A stretch of 64,000 bases of DNA from Azorhizobium caulinodans ORS 571 (GTDB lineage: Bacteria > Pseudomonadota > Alphaproteobacteria > Rhizobiales > Xanthobacteraceae). Of the stretch, positions 45,617 to 54,490 are shown in pieces; position 1 is the stretch's first letter; each line of letters opens with the position of its first letter. The DNA is taken from positions 3,291,501 to 3,355,500 of the forward strand of contig NC_009937.1 in assembly GCF_000010525.1 (NCBI RefSeq). The letters run 5' to 3'. A model generated the notes under the pieces. That model saw only the letters and a list, made by a program, of their open reading frames with translations. It did not search any database and was not told where the DNA came from. The position numbers and the translations under genes are program-made.

Positions 45617-45648
45617 ATAACCGCCGATCCGGGGCGCCCTGAGGCCCC

Positions 45649-46158
45649 TCAGGCCGCCTCTACCCGCTCCGGCACCGGCAGGCCGAGCCAATCCTTGTAG
45701 AAGGTGTCGATGTCCGGCTCGAAGTCGCGGATCACGGGATACCAGGGGGTGGGCGCCTCCACGTCGTGCAGCGTGCCGCACCTCGGGCAGTAATATTCCC
45801 GCAGCACCTGCCAAGAGGAGGTGGGCGTCATCAGGCGCGGATAGATCTCCTCCATCTTCTCCGGCGTGTCGCGCACGTTGACGCAGGCGAACAACTTCCA
45901 ATTCTCCCGCCAGTCGCAGAAGTCGTGGCCGCATTCGCAGCGGATCTTCCACCGCTTGGTGTCCTTGCGCTGGACCATGTAGAGCTTGGGGCCGAGCGGC
46001 AGGATGATCCGGTCGTCCCAGCTCACCCGCTCCTGAAGGATCTCCAGATAGAGCGAGAAGCGCTCCGGGTCCTTCGGGGTGGAGAGCATCTGGTGCAGCG
46101 TGTCGTGGTCGATCTTGCCGTCCACCAGATCGGCGATCTTGGCGCGTGTGTAGGCCAT
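45649..46158 (-). CDS. acxC: Acetone carboxylase gamma subunit
   Basis: Small subunit of the alpha2beta2gamma2 acetone carboxylase, which makes acetoacetate from acetone and bicarbonate using ATP. 169 residues (~20 kDa, as in Xanthobacter). Cysteine-rich metal sites are visible: IRCECGHDFCDW and YYCPRCGTLHDVEAP, fitting the metal seen in this subunit. It follows acxB by 85 bases. The gene ends close to truncated IS3 DNA, so the island border lies immediately downstream. Confidence 0.93.
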   Translation of the reverse strand: MAYTRAKIADLVDGKIDHDTLHQMLSTPKDPERFSLYLEILQERVSWDDRIILPLGPKLYMVQRKDTKRWKIRCECGHDFCDWRENWKLFACVNVRDTPEKMEEIYPRLMTPTSSWQVLREYYCPRCGTLHDVEAPTPWYPVIRDFEPDIDTFYKDWLGLPVPERVEAA

Positions 46159-46243
46159 GGGTGTCCTCCTGATTTCTTGATGATTGGGGCGAAGGGCACC
46201 GGCAGGAACCTCCGAAGAGACGCCTCCCGGTGCCCGGTCCTGC

Positions 46244-48574
46244 CTATTGCTCGACGAACTGCACCGTCTTCACGTCCGGCAGTTCGGAGACGTCCATGTG
46301 GTAGTGCGAGCCGTAGTGCGGGATGCCGATCTCCTCCTCCAGCAGCCTCCAGTCCTCCGGCAGGTCCCAGAAAGTCCGGAAGTCCTTGAAGAACTTCGGC
46401 CCCAGCTTGAAGGAGGAGGCGAACATCTGCTTGACGTGGTCGCCCGCCTCCTTGGCCAGGATCTTCTCCCGCTCGCCCTTCATCCACTCGCGGGTGGGCA
46501 CCGCCTTGGCGAGCCGCTCGCGGCGGATCTCGGCACGCCGGGCCTGCGTCGCCGGGCCGTCCAGCGTGAAGGCGCCGTCCGCCGCCTTCGCCGCCACCAC
46601 GCCATAGACGCGGGAAGCGAAGCGCTCGATCAGGTAGCCGCCGTTGAGGTCGTCCACCACGCTCTGCGGCTCGCGGTCGAGTGGATCGCCGAAGCCGGGG
46701 CCGCCGCGCATGTAGTTGAGGTAGAGGTCGTAGTCCTTGAATATCTCCTCGGTGGTGATCGCCTGCTTGTCGCGCTTGATCCTGGCGTCGGGCATCAGTG
46801 CGTCCCACACGGGGTTCTGCGGGTCAGTGTCGCCGCCGAGCGGGATGGGGGCGCCGGAGGCGATCAGCTCCTTCAGTCCGGTGTCATGGGCGGCGAAGCG
46901 ATAGCCGGAGGCGGCGGGATAGCCGCCCATCAGCCCCCAGTCGGAGGACATGTGGCCGTTGCCCATGAAGAACATGGTCCAGTCCTTGGCGTTCCAGACC
47001 ATGCGCAGGCTCTCGAAGCCGCAGCCGCCGCGATACTTGCCGGCGCCGCCGGAATTGGCCTTGATCTGCCGCCCGAGATAGACGAGCGGCTCGGCCAGCT
47101 CCCAGATCTCCATGTCGCCCATGTCGCCTTCCGGGTTCCAGATGGCGGCGGCATGGGAGAGGCCGTCGTGCACGGCGGTCGCCCCGGTGCCGTTGGCGGC
47201 GCATTCGAACGAGTTCACCGCATGGATCTCGTCATACTGGTTGAAGCCGCCGCCTTGAAGCCAGTTGGAGGTGTTGGCGTTGCCAGCATTCACCTCCTCC
47301 AGATAGCCGCGCCCGTAATAGGAGCGCGACAGGCCGCGCCACAGCGCGGTCCAGGACGATACCAGGAAGTGCCAGGCGTAGGAGAAGGCGACACGGCGGT
47401 CGTCCGGGTTCATCCAGGTGCCCTTGGGCAGGCGGAACTCAGTGCCGTAGGCCGCCCCGTCATTGATCATCTCGGACGGGATCAGCGTCTGGGTCATCAT
47501 TACCCAGATGCCGGAGGTGAAGCTCACCTGATGAGCGTTGTAGGTGTGCCAGCCCCAGCGGCTGGCGCCCTCGAAATCGAGCCGCCAGGTGCCGTCGCCG
47601 CGGATGGTGATCTCCGAGGGCGAATGCATGATGGTGTCGAGCTTGGCGAAGTCGGAAGGCACCCGCACGTCCTCATGGGCGTAGGGCACGTCCACGAAGC
47701 CCACCTGCCGGTAGGTGCCGGGAATGGTCATGGCCTTGATGCGGTTCTGCAACCCCTGCCGGCCGTGCTCCACCGCCTCATAGGCGAACTTCCAATAGGC
47801 CTCGATGCCCTCTTCGGCCACCACCTCTTCCACCAGTTTGCGGATCATGTGGCAGCCGGCGATGCGGGTGCGCTCGTCCAGCATCCAGTAGCGGGTGGTG
47901 CGCACCATGCGCTGGCTTTCGTGCAGCCAGTCGCGGAACAAGGTGTCGTTGGCGCCCACCTTGCGGCAGGTGATCTGGTAGCCGTCGCCGAAGCGCTGCA
48001 CCTGCCCCGTAGACATGGAGCCCGGCCCGACCGAGCCGGTGTCGATGACGTGGGTGACGCCGCCCACCCAGCCGATCAGTTCGCCCTCCCAGAAGATGGG
48101 CACGATGGTATGGATGTCGCAGGGATGCACGTTGCCGATGAGGCAGTCGTTGTTGCAGAATAGATCCTTGTCGTTGATGCCGGGATTACTCTCCCAGTCG
48201 TTCTCGATCATGTATTTGATCGCCGCACCCATGGTCCCCACATGGATGATGATGCCGGTGGAGGTCAGGATGCTATCGCCCGCCGCATTGTAAAGGGTGA
48301 AACACAGTTCGCCCTCCTGCTCGACGATGGGCGAGGCGGCGATCTTCTTGGCGGTCTCGCGTGCATCCACCACGCCGGCGCGCAGGCGGGAGAACAGCTT
48401 GTTGTAGTGGATCGGCTGGGTGTCGCGCAGTTCCAGCGTCTCCAAGCCCGCATAATGCTTGGTGCGGCGGGTCGCCTCCATCAGGCGGTCGCGATGCTCT
48501 TTCAGGGTTTCGCCGCCGCGCACGATGCCGCGCGTGGCCCCTTTGGTTTGGGTGGCCCGGACATTGATGTTCAT
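46244..48574 (-). CDS. acxB: Acetone carboxylase alpha subunit (hydantoinase B/oxoprolinase family)
   Basis: 776 residues (~87 kDa). The hydantoinase B/HyuB-type fold carries the conserved LCNNDCLIGNVHPCDIH-like segment (here DLFCNNDCLIGNVHPCDI), and the C-terminal GGGFNQYDEIHAVNSFECAA block. In the X. autotrophicus enzyme the alpha subunit holds the Mn-dependent site where the phosphorylated substrates meet. Gene order A-B-C with gaps of 39 and 85 bases matches the Xanthobacter acx operon. Confidence 0.95.
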   Translation of the reverse strand: MNINVRATQTKGATRGIVRGGETLKEHRDRLMEATRRTKHYAGLETLELRDTQPIHYNKLFSRLRAGVVDARETAKKIAASPIVEQEGELCFTLYNAAGDSILTSTGIIIHVGTMGAAIKYMIENDWESNPGINDKDLFCNNDCLIGNVHPCDIHTIVPIFWEGELIGWVGGVTHVIDTGSVGPGSMSTGQVQRFGDGYQITCRKVGANDTLFRDWLHESQRMVRTTRYWMLDERTRIAGCHMIRKLVEEVVAEEGIEAYWKFAYEAVEHGRQGLQNRIKAMTIPGTYRQVGFVDVPYAHEDVRVPSDFAKLDTIMHSPSEITIRGDGTWRLDFEGASRWGWHTYNAHQVSFTSGIWVMMTQTLIPSEMINDGAAYGTEFRLPKGTWMNPDDRRVAFSYAWHFLVSSWTALWRGLSRSYYGRGYLEEVNAGNANTSNWLQGGGFNQYDEIHAVNSFECAANGTGATAVHDGLSHAAAIWNPEGDMGDMEIWELAEPLVYLGRQIKANSGGAGKYRGGCGFESLRMVWNAKDWTMFFMGNGHMSSDWGLMGGYPAASGYRFAAHDTGLKELIASGAPIPLGGDTDPQNPVWDALMPDARIKRDKQAITTEEIFKDYDLYLNYMRGGPGFGDPLDREPQSVVDDLNGGYLIERFASRVYGVVAAKAADGAFTLDGPATQARRAEIRRERLAKAVPTREWMKGEREKILAKEAGDHVKQMFASSFKLGPKFFKDFRTFWDLPEDWRLLEEEIGIPHYGSHYHMDVSELPDVKTVQFVEQ

Positions 48575-48613
48575 CTTGACGTTTCCTTGAATGGGTGTCG
48601 GTGAGGGCAGCGC

Positions 48614-50767
48614 TCAGATTTCCTTGAGGTGGAAGAGGCGGTGGCCGTCGAGGAAGGTTTCGAAGCCGTCCGGCACCACGAAGGTGGTGGCGTCGGATTC
48701 GATGATGGCGGGGCCGGCGACGCGGTTGCCGGGGCGCAGGCTTTCCATCCGGTAGAGCTGTGCATCCACCCAGCGTTTCTTGCGGTAGAACTTCCGGGTC
48801 CCGAGGAAGGCGTCGGCGGGCGGGGTCTCGCCCTCCAGGGGCTCCTTGGGGATCTTCGGCTTCTGGATCGGCACCGAGCCGCGCATGATGGCGCCGGTGA
48901 CCGAATAGCCTAATTCCGGCGAGCGGGCGGAGGCCGCATAGACGCGGCCATAGGTGGCGTTGAACGCCTCCACCAGCTTAGCCCAGTCCTGCGCGCTATC
49001 GGCGGACGCCAGAGGGGACTCGATCTCCAGGTCGTTGAGCTGGCCGCGATACTGCATGCGGTAGCCGGGCTGGAGTGTCACCTGGTCGGCCTCGTAGCCG
49101 TTCAGCTTGAACTCCTCCAGCACGTTGCGGGTCAGTTCGTCCCACGCGCCCTGGAGGGTCCTCGCCGCTTTCTCGGACAAGTCGTCCGGCGCGTCGGGGG
49201 CGAGATTGATGTCCAGCGACTTGTCGTAGCGATATTCGAAATCCGCCGCTGCGCAGCCGAAGGCGGAGAAGCCGGCGGCCCAGGCGGGCACGATGACGTC
49301 TTCGAAACCGAGCCCTTCCGTATAGCCATAGGTATGCACCGGGCCGGCGCCGCCGTAGGAGAAGCAGACAAAGCTCTGCGGGCTATAGCCCTTGGCCGAG
49401 ATCATCGAGCGCAGATAGTCGCGCAGGTCGCTGTCCAAGAGCTCGATCACGCCCGCCGCCGCATCCTCCACCGAGAGGCCGAGCGGATCGGCGACCTGGG
49501 CCTTGATGGCATCCACCGAGCGCTGGCGATCCAATTTCACCGCGCCGCCGAGGAAGTTGTCCGGGTTGAGATAGCCCAGCACCATGTGGCAGTCGGAGAT
49601 GGTCACGGTCTCGATGCCGCTCTCCTTCCAGCACACGCCGACCCGATAGCCGGCAGAATCCGGGCCGAGCTTGATCGCCTTGGTGTAGGGATCGAGCCGG
49701 ATGAAGGAGCCGGCGCCAGCGCCCACGCTGTCCATGGCCACCAGCGGCAGCGAGAGGACGAGGCGGGCCATGTCCGGGTCGTTCTTGATGGTCAGCTCAC
49801 CCTGGGTGATGAGCGCCACGTCGAACGAGGTGCCGCCGATGTCCGAGCAGGCGATGTTGTTGTAGCCCAGCACTTCGCCCAGATATTTGGCGCCGATGAC
49901 GCCCCCGATGGGGCCGGAGACGATGGTGCGGGCCAGTTCCTTCGCCTTCCAGGAGATGGTGCCGCCATGGGTGGCCATGACGCGGAAGTCGAACTTGGTG
50001 CCATGCTCCTTGAAGGCGTCGGAGATCTTCTTCAGCGTCTGCCGCGAGGGCTCGGCGGCATAGCCTTCCAGGATGGTGGTGTTGGTGCGGTGGGTCTCCT
50101 TGCGCACCGGATAATAATCAGCCGAGGCGAAGACCGGGATCGCCTTGCCGCTCTTGGCGATTTCCTCAAGGACGATGTCGCGCACCCGGCGCTCATGGGC
50201 CGGGTTCTTGTAGGAATGCAGCAGGCTGATGACGATGCCTTCCACATCCGCCGCGATCAGGTCGCGGGCGGCGGCGCGGGCGGTCTCCTCGCGCAGCGGG
50301 ATCACCACCTTGCCGAACATGTCGGTGCGCTCGGCCACGCCGCGGGTGAGGTTGCGCGGCACCAAAGGCGGGTCGTAGCGGTGGGTATTGAGGTGGATGC
50401 GGTCCTCATAGGCATAGCCGAGGTAGCATTGGATCGCCCGGCCCATGCGGTGGAAGTCTTCGAGGCCGCTGTTGACGATGAGGCCGCATTTCAGCCCCTT
50501 GCGCTGCACCACGCGGTTCAGCATGGCGGTGCCGGAATAGACTCCGGTTTGCAGGTGCTTCAGGCCGTCCGCCAGCGACAGGCCCCAACTGCCGAGGCCG
50601 TCCTCGCTGGAGGCAATGAGGCCGAGGGCCTCATTCTGTGGTGTGCTTTGCGCCTTGCCGACGACGAAATCGCCTTCGGAATCGACGAAGAACGTATCGG
50701 TCATGGTGCCGCCGGCATCGATGCCGAGTACTTGGACGCTTCTGACGTGCCGTGCCTGGATGTTCAC
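48614..50767 (-). CDS. acxA: Acetone carboxylase beta subunit (hydantoinase A/oxoprolinase family)
   Basis: 717 residues (~78 kDa) from a GTG at 50767, preceded by AGGAGGA. The actin-like ATPase fold shows phosphate-1 motif VLGIDAGGTMTDTFFVD, IACSDIGGTSFDVALIT and FSYGGAGPVHTYGY. This subunit phosphorylates acetone and bicarbonate. First gene of the operon, 42 bases downstream of the predicted start site of a sigma-54 promoter. Confidence 0.95.
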   Translation of the reverse strand: MNIQARHVRSVQVLGIDAGGTMTDTFFVDSEGDFVVGKAQSTPQNEALGLIASSEDGLGSWGLSLADGLKHLQTGVYSGTAMLNRVVQRKGLKCGLIVNSGLEDFHRMGRAIQCYLGYAYEDRIHLNTHRYDPPLVPRNLTRGVAERTDMFGKVVIPLREETARAAARDLIAADVEGIVISLLHSYKNPAHERRVRDIVLEEIAKSGKAIPVFASADYYPVRKETHRTNTTILEGYAAEPSRQTLKKISDAFKEHGTKFDFRVMATHGGTISWKAKELARTIVSGPIGGVIGAKYLGEVLGYNNIACSDIGGTSFDVALITQGELTIKNDPDMARLVLSLPLVAMDSVGAGAGSFIRLDPYTKAIKLGPDSAGYRVGVCWKESGIETVTISDCHMVLGYLNPDNFLGGAVKLDRQRSVDAIKAQVADPLGLSVEDAAAGVIELLDSDLRDYLRSMISAKGYSPQSFVCFSYGGAGPVHTYGYTEGLGFEDVIVPAWAAGFSAFGCAAADFEYRYDKSLDINLAPDAPDDLSEKAARTLQGAWDELTRNVLEEFKLNGYEADQVTLQPGYRMQYRGQLNDLEIESPLASADSAQDWAKLVEAFNATYGRVYAASARSPELGYSVTGAIMRGSVPIQKPKIPKEPLEGETPPADAFLGTRKFYRKKRWVDAQLYRMESLRPGNRVAGPAIIESDATTFVVPDGFETFLDGHRLFHLKEI

Positions 50768-50819
50768 GCGTGTCCTCCTGTCCGAGCCGGCTTCTGTTGA
50801 GCCGGGCTATCGGGAGAGG

Positions 50820-50835
50820 GGCACAAGCCGTGCCA
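50820..50835 (-). promoter_or_regulatory. Sigma-54 promoter of the acxABC operon
   Basis: Read on the minus strand: TGGCACGGCTTGTGCC. The -24 GG and -12 GC are separated by the obligatory 10 bases, and TGGCAC matches the consensus fully; the -12 box is GTGC rather than TTGC. Predicted start near 50809. It agrees with the sigma-54 activator encoded just upstream. Confidence 0.85.
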
Positions 50836-50884
50836 GTTATTTGGCAGATGGTCAGTTCAAGTCTTGCAATACCTTACCGCACCT

Positions 50885-50932
50885 GCACAGTTCTCGCTTT
50901 GCGTCTGCGAATGTCCGAATATCGAACTGTGC
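50885..50932. promoter_or_regulatory. Inverted repeat upstream of the acx promoter, candidate AcxR enhancer site
   Basis: GCACAGTTC at 50885-50893 and its exact complement GAACTGTGC at 50924-50932, centres 39 bases apart. They lie 50-98 bases upstream of the -24 element, where sigma-54 activators bind. Assignment to AcxR is inference. Confidence 0.6.
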
Positions 50933-50976
50933 CTGAGCCGGACGTCCAGAGGACGGACACCGGGCCGGAGCGGATG

Positions 50977-52920
50977 TCAATTCTTGAGCACACGCCCATC
51001 ACCATACTCGGCGAGGCGCACATAAAGGGTCGAGCGGGCAATGCCGAGGCGCCGCGCAGCTTCGGTGAGGTTGCCACCACACGCAGTCACCTGGGCCAGA
51101 ATGGCAGCGCGTTCAGCCGCCTTGAGATCCGCGCCAGGCGGTGGGGGAGAACCCTCACTGCCGTTGTTGAGCGGGCGGGAGATAGGCGCTCGGGAGGGAG
51201 ACGGTGCTGCGAGCACCTCGGGCGGCAGGTCGCTTTCGTTCAGCCGATCGCCTTCCGCCAATGCCACTAGGGTATCCACCACGTTGCGCAGTTCGCGGAT
51301 GTTGCCCGGCCAGCTATAGGCCTGCATCCGGTCCAGTGCCGCAGCGGAGAAGACAAGCGAACTGCGTCCCAGCCGGCTGGCGGCCGCTGCGGCGAATGTT
51401 TGCGCCAGAGTGACAATATCCGCCCCCCGCTCGCGCAGAGGGGGAATGCGCAGCCGCGCGGCGGCGATGCGATAATAGAGGTCGCGGCGGAACCGCCCCG
51501 CCTCCACCTCCGCCAGCAGGTCGCGATTAGTCATCGCAAGGATGCGGATATTGACCCGGCGGCCCTCGTGCTCGCCGACGCGATAGACCACGCCATCCTC
51601 GAGCACCCGCAGCAGATAGGATTGCAGGTCGAGAGGCATTTCGCCGATTTCGTCCAGGCACAGGATGCCGCCGTCCGCTTTCTCGATCTTGCCGGCGCGG
51701 CCATGTTCGTCGGCACCCGTGAACGCGCCTTTGGCATAGCCGAACAGTTCGCTGGCGATCAGTTCCCGGGCCATGCCACCACAGTTCACCGGCACGAAAG
51801 GTCCGTCTGGGTCCGGGCTAGCGCCCTTGATGGCACGGGCAAACAACTCCTTGCCGACGCCGGTCTCCCCCTCAATGAGGATCGGCAGACGATTGGCCGC
51901 CAGCCGCCGCGCCCGCTCGCGCACCGCGTGCAGTGCCGGGTCATTGCCGAGGATCTGCTCAAACGCGAGCCCGTCTTCTCCCGCCGGACGGGGCACCGCC
52001 GCCGGTGATGCCGACCGACGCCGCGTCGTATGCAGAACGATGAGGCAGCCGACCACCGCATCATCGCGCTTCACCACCTCCAGGCTGGCATTGGGGAAAC
52101 GGCGCCGGCAATTGGCCTCCCAGGCCTCTTGGGAGGCGGCGCCGATCATCTGGCGGATGTCGCCCGCCAGGCCACTGCCGGTCGACCCGGCCTTGTGCGC
52201 GGCATGCACCAGCATGCCGCGCCGATCCACCACCAGGATGTCTTCGCTCAACCAAATGGAACGCTTCGACACGAAATGCCGCAACAGCACCTCATGCTCC
52301 ATCTTCGCGGCGCGGCCGAGCGAGGCCTCGATCTCCTGGCCGATGGCCACCGCCAGCGACAGGCTTTGCGGATTGAACGAGGCGGCCGGCCCCGAGATAT
52401 CCACCACGCCGAGAAGTTCGCCATCCAGGGGATGGCGCACTGGCGTGGCGGCGCAGGTCCAGCGCTGCACCTCTTCGCAAAAATGCTCAGCCCCGCAGAT
52501 CTCCACCGAACGCCCATCCGCCAGGGCGGTGCCGATGGCATTGGTGCCGATGGTGGCTTCATCCCACCGCCCGCCGGTTTCCAGATGATTGCGCCGGCCT
52601 TTGTCCATGACCCGCGGATCACCTGCGGTCTCGACAATGAAGCCGCTGGCATCGGCCAGGATCATCATGGAGGCGGCATCTGCCAGGAAGCGGGTGGAGC
52701 GATCCAACGCCGGACGGGCGGCGCCCACAAGGCTGGCATTCTGTGAGCGCCGTCGGAAGATCTCCGGTTCGTCGGCCAATGGCGCCTCGGCGCGCCCTGC
52801 GCCGACGCCAAGCGTGCGGGAGCGCTGCCAAGACGCCAGCAAAGAAGCCGAAACGCCCACGGGTGGGCAGCCATCGGTCAGGAATGTTTCCCAAGCCAAA
52901 CGGATGTCCCGCTGGTCCAT
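50977..52920 (-). CDS. acxR: Sigma-54-dependent activator of acetone carboxylase (AcxR/AcoR type)
   Basis: 647 residues. N-terminal GAF-type sensory region (~60-300), central AAA+ domain with Walker A GETGVGKE (351-358), the sigma-54 contact loop GAFTGA (398-403) and Walker [14 protein letters not shown], and a C-terminal Fis-type helix-turn-helix ([20 protein letters not shown]). The layout matches AcoR. It lies directly upstream of acxA in the same orientation, with a sigma-54 promoter between. Effector probably acetone or a derivative, as known for Xanthobacter acetone metabolism. Confidence 0.93.
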   Translation of the reverse strand: MDQRDIRLAWETFLTDGCPPVGVSASLLASWQRSRTLGVGAGRAEAPLADEPEIFRRRSQNASLVGAARPALDRSTRFLADAASMMILADASGFIVETAGDPRVMDKGRRNHLETGGRWDEATIGTNAIGTALADGRSVEICGAEHFCEEVQRWTCAATPVRHPLDGELLGVVDISGPAASFNPQSLSLAVAIGQEIEASLGRAAKMEHEVLLRHFVSKRSIWLSEDILVVDRRGMLVHAAHKAGSTGSGLAGDIRQMIGAASQEAWEANCRRRFPNASLEVVKRDDAVVGCLIVLHTTRRRSASPAAVPRPAGEDGLAFEQILGNDPALHAVRERARRLAANRLPILIEGETGVGKELFARAIKGASPDPDGPFVPVNCGGMARELIASELFGYAKGAFTGADEHGRAGKIEKADGGILCLDEIGEMPLDLQSYLLRVLEDGVVYRVGEHEGRRVNIRILAMTNRDLLAEVEAGRFRRDLYYRIAAARLRIPPLRERGADIVTLAQTFAAAAASRLGRSSLVFSAAALDRMQAYSWPGNIRELRNVVDTLVALAEGDRLNESDLPPEVLAAPSPSRAPISRPLNNGSEGSPPPPGADLKAAERAAILAQVTACGGNLTEAARRLGIARSTLYVRLAEYGDGRVLKN

Positions 52921-53620
52921 GTCGCGTCCTTCCTACGGGGGCGGCAAGGGAAAGCCCTGGCGTCCGACCCAGCGGAAGCGTGGACATGGCCTGACGGTCA
53001 CCCGGGACGCGCGCGTCTGCCTCAGGGGCTCACCCGCCAGCGCGGCGGATCATGTCCACCGCTGCCAACACCTCCGGCTGCATTTCCTCGCAGTGGGCTT
53101 CTGCGGCCCATCCAACGCACAGTTAATGCGCTATCTGCGTGGATCGCAAGCAGCCGCTTGCGCGGCGATGCACGGACGCCCTGCCGCGCCGGCCTGATCG
53201 CCGCCCACGGCCTTCTCCGGCGGCCGCTCGATATGGCCGTGCTGTAAGGCCAGCTCTGTCAGCGCCTCGATCACGTCGGCCTCGATCTCCGGCAGGGACA
53301 AGGCCTCGGCGGCGAAAGGGGCACAGTCTTAAGGCGCCCAAGCATGCGCTCGGGCAGGCGGTCGTCGAGCGCGACGGCGACGCAGGCGAAGGAGCGCACG
53401 AGAGCGTGCAGCGTCTCGGCGTCGACACCTGCCACAATGGCGGCGCCAAAGGGCTCAATGGAGGTGAAGAGGTAGACGCTCCAGCTTCGCAGGGTTGCGG
53501 CTCACGATGATCTCGCTGTGCAAAGAGGCGTACGCCGCCCGCCTCTGTGCCGAGGACAGGGAGGTGATCCGCTAAATCGGCATCGCCGAAGCCGACTTCC
53601 GCGCCGCCACATCACGCATA
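52921..53620. other. Decayed coding sequence and acxR upstream region
   Basis: No intact gene. On the minus strand, fragments in different frames look once-coding: GAAIVAGVDAETLHALVRSF near 53400-53450, EIEADVIEALTELALQHGHI near 53230-53290, and EEMQPEVLAAVDMIRRAGG-stop near 53040-53100. They suggest one ~400-base gene broken by frameshifts; the family is not recognised. The acxR promoter should lie in the first 100-150 bases. Confidence 0.45.
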
Positions 53621-54058
53621 ATGCGGCGCCATGCGAAGCTGTGGATTGGTAAGATGCTTATAGGCCGGCCAGCCCTATCTAAGATGGGCTTATCTTTGCT
53701 GCCGCTGCTCCTGACCGTCAGCACCGCGCACGACGACATCCTCCACGCCCAGAATCTCCCGCGGGAGAACGTGCATGTTGAAGTCGCTCTCCAAGACGTG
53801 TGTCACGCCCTCAAGTCCGAAATGAGTACCGGTTTGCTTCGGTACGGCATAGCTAAGCCTCCGCTGTGCCCCAGCCGAACTGCAGTCATCATCCACGAGC
53901 CTGAAAAGAACCAGTTCGTGCTACGGGATTCGGTAAAGGCCAAGACAGATGGCGCCGAGCGGATCGTCTCGTTTTCGGTCGAGGCCCGCTACCAGATCGA
54001 CGCCCTTGGCCGCCCGGTGTGGACCGAAATCGAGTTCCGCAGCGAAGGCGCCCACTGA
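53621..54058 (+). CDS. Hypothetical protein
   Basis: 145 codons if started at 53621; an internal ATG at 53684 (MGLSLLPLLLTVSTAHDDIL) would give a protein starting with a short hydrophobic stretch that could be a signal peptide. The rest (RENVHVEVALQDVCHALKSE; ARYQIDALGRPVWTEIEFRS) looks like a folded domain but matches no family recognised. It lies between decayed DNA and the tRNA-Ser gene. Start and reality uncertain. Confidence 0.45.
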   Translation: MRRHAKLWIGKMLIGRPALSKMGLSLLPLLLTVSTAHDDILHAQNLPRENVHVEVALQDVCHALKSEMSTGLLRYGIAKPPLCPSRTAVIIHEPEKNQFVLRDSVKAKTDGAERIVSFSVEARYQIDALGRPVWTEIEFRSEGAH

Positions 54059-54251
54059 CTTTGCCAGGATGTGGCCGGACCCGTTCAGGCGGTGCCGCGA
54101 GGCGTGAAATCCGATCCGACGCGTGGTGACATTCGATTTGCGCGCGACATCACACGACCAAGATTAACGGCGCGCGGGTGCAAAACCTCGCGCGCGCGAA
54201 AAGAGGCCATCTCAGAATGTGGGGGAATGTGTGGGGCGACGGTCGTCGTCT

Positions 54252-54271
54252 AAAATAAAATCTCTTATTTT
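54252..54271 (-). terminator. AT-only hairpin downstream of tRNA-Ser
   Basis: AAAATAA-aatctc-TTATTTT, about 20 bases beyond the 3' end of the minus-strand tRNA gene. Weak stem but the only candidate terminator; the surrounding 54059-54291 otherwise holds nothing. Confidence 0.4.
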
Positions 54272-54291
54272 CAAGGATTTATAGGAGTGAG

Positions 54292-54383
54292 TGGCGGAGA
54301 CGGAGGGATTCGAACCCTCGAGACCCTTTTAGGGGTCTGCTCATTTAGCAAACGAGTGCCTTCAGCCTCTCGGCCACGTCTCC
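54292..54383 (-). tRNA. tRNA-Ser(GCU)
   Basis: 92-nt class II tRNA with encoded CCA. On the minus strand it begins GGAGACGTGGCCGAGAGGCT. The anticodon arm CTCGT-TTGCTAA-ATGAG gives anticodon GCT. The variable arm is long (ACCCCTAAAAGGGGT), and the T arm contains GGTTCGAATCC. Reads serine AGC/AGU codons. Confidence 0.97.
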
Positions 54384-54490
54384 ACTCGGCACCCTCTATG
54401 CCCAACCCGCGCCGGCTTTGCAAGCGGGGCCCATGCAGCAAACGGTTGACAATTCAGCCCGGCGCCAGCCTGCCCACCATGGCCGCCGCC

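Noticed and set aside
46184-48163. 659-codon plus-strand frame over acxB
   Set aside because: Antisense of a clearly conserved gene, without any recognisable domain.
54292-54383. tRNA-Ser as a current attachment site of a genomic island
   Set aside because: No second copy of the tRNA 3' end and no integrase gene was seen in the window.
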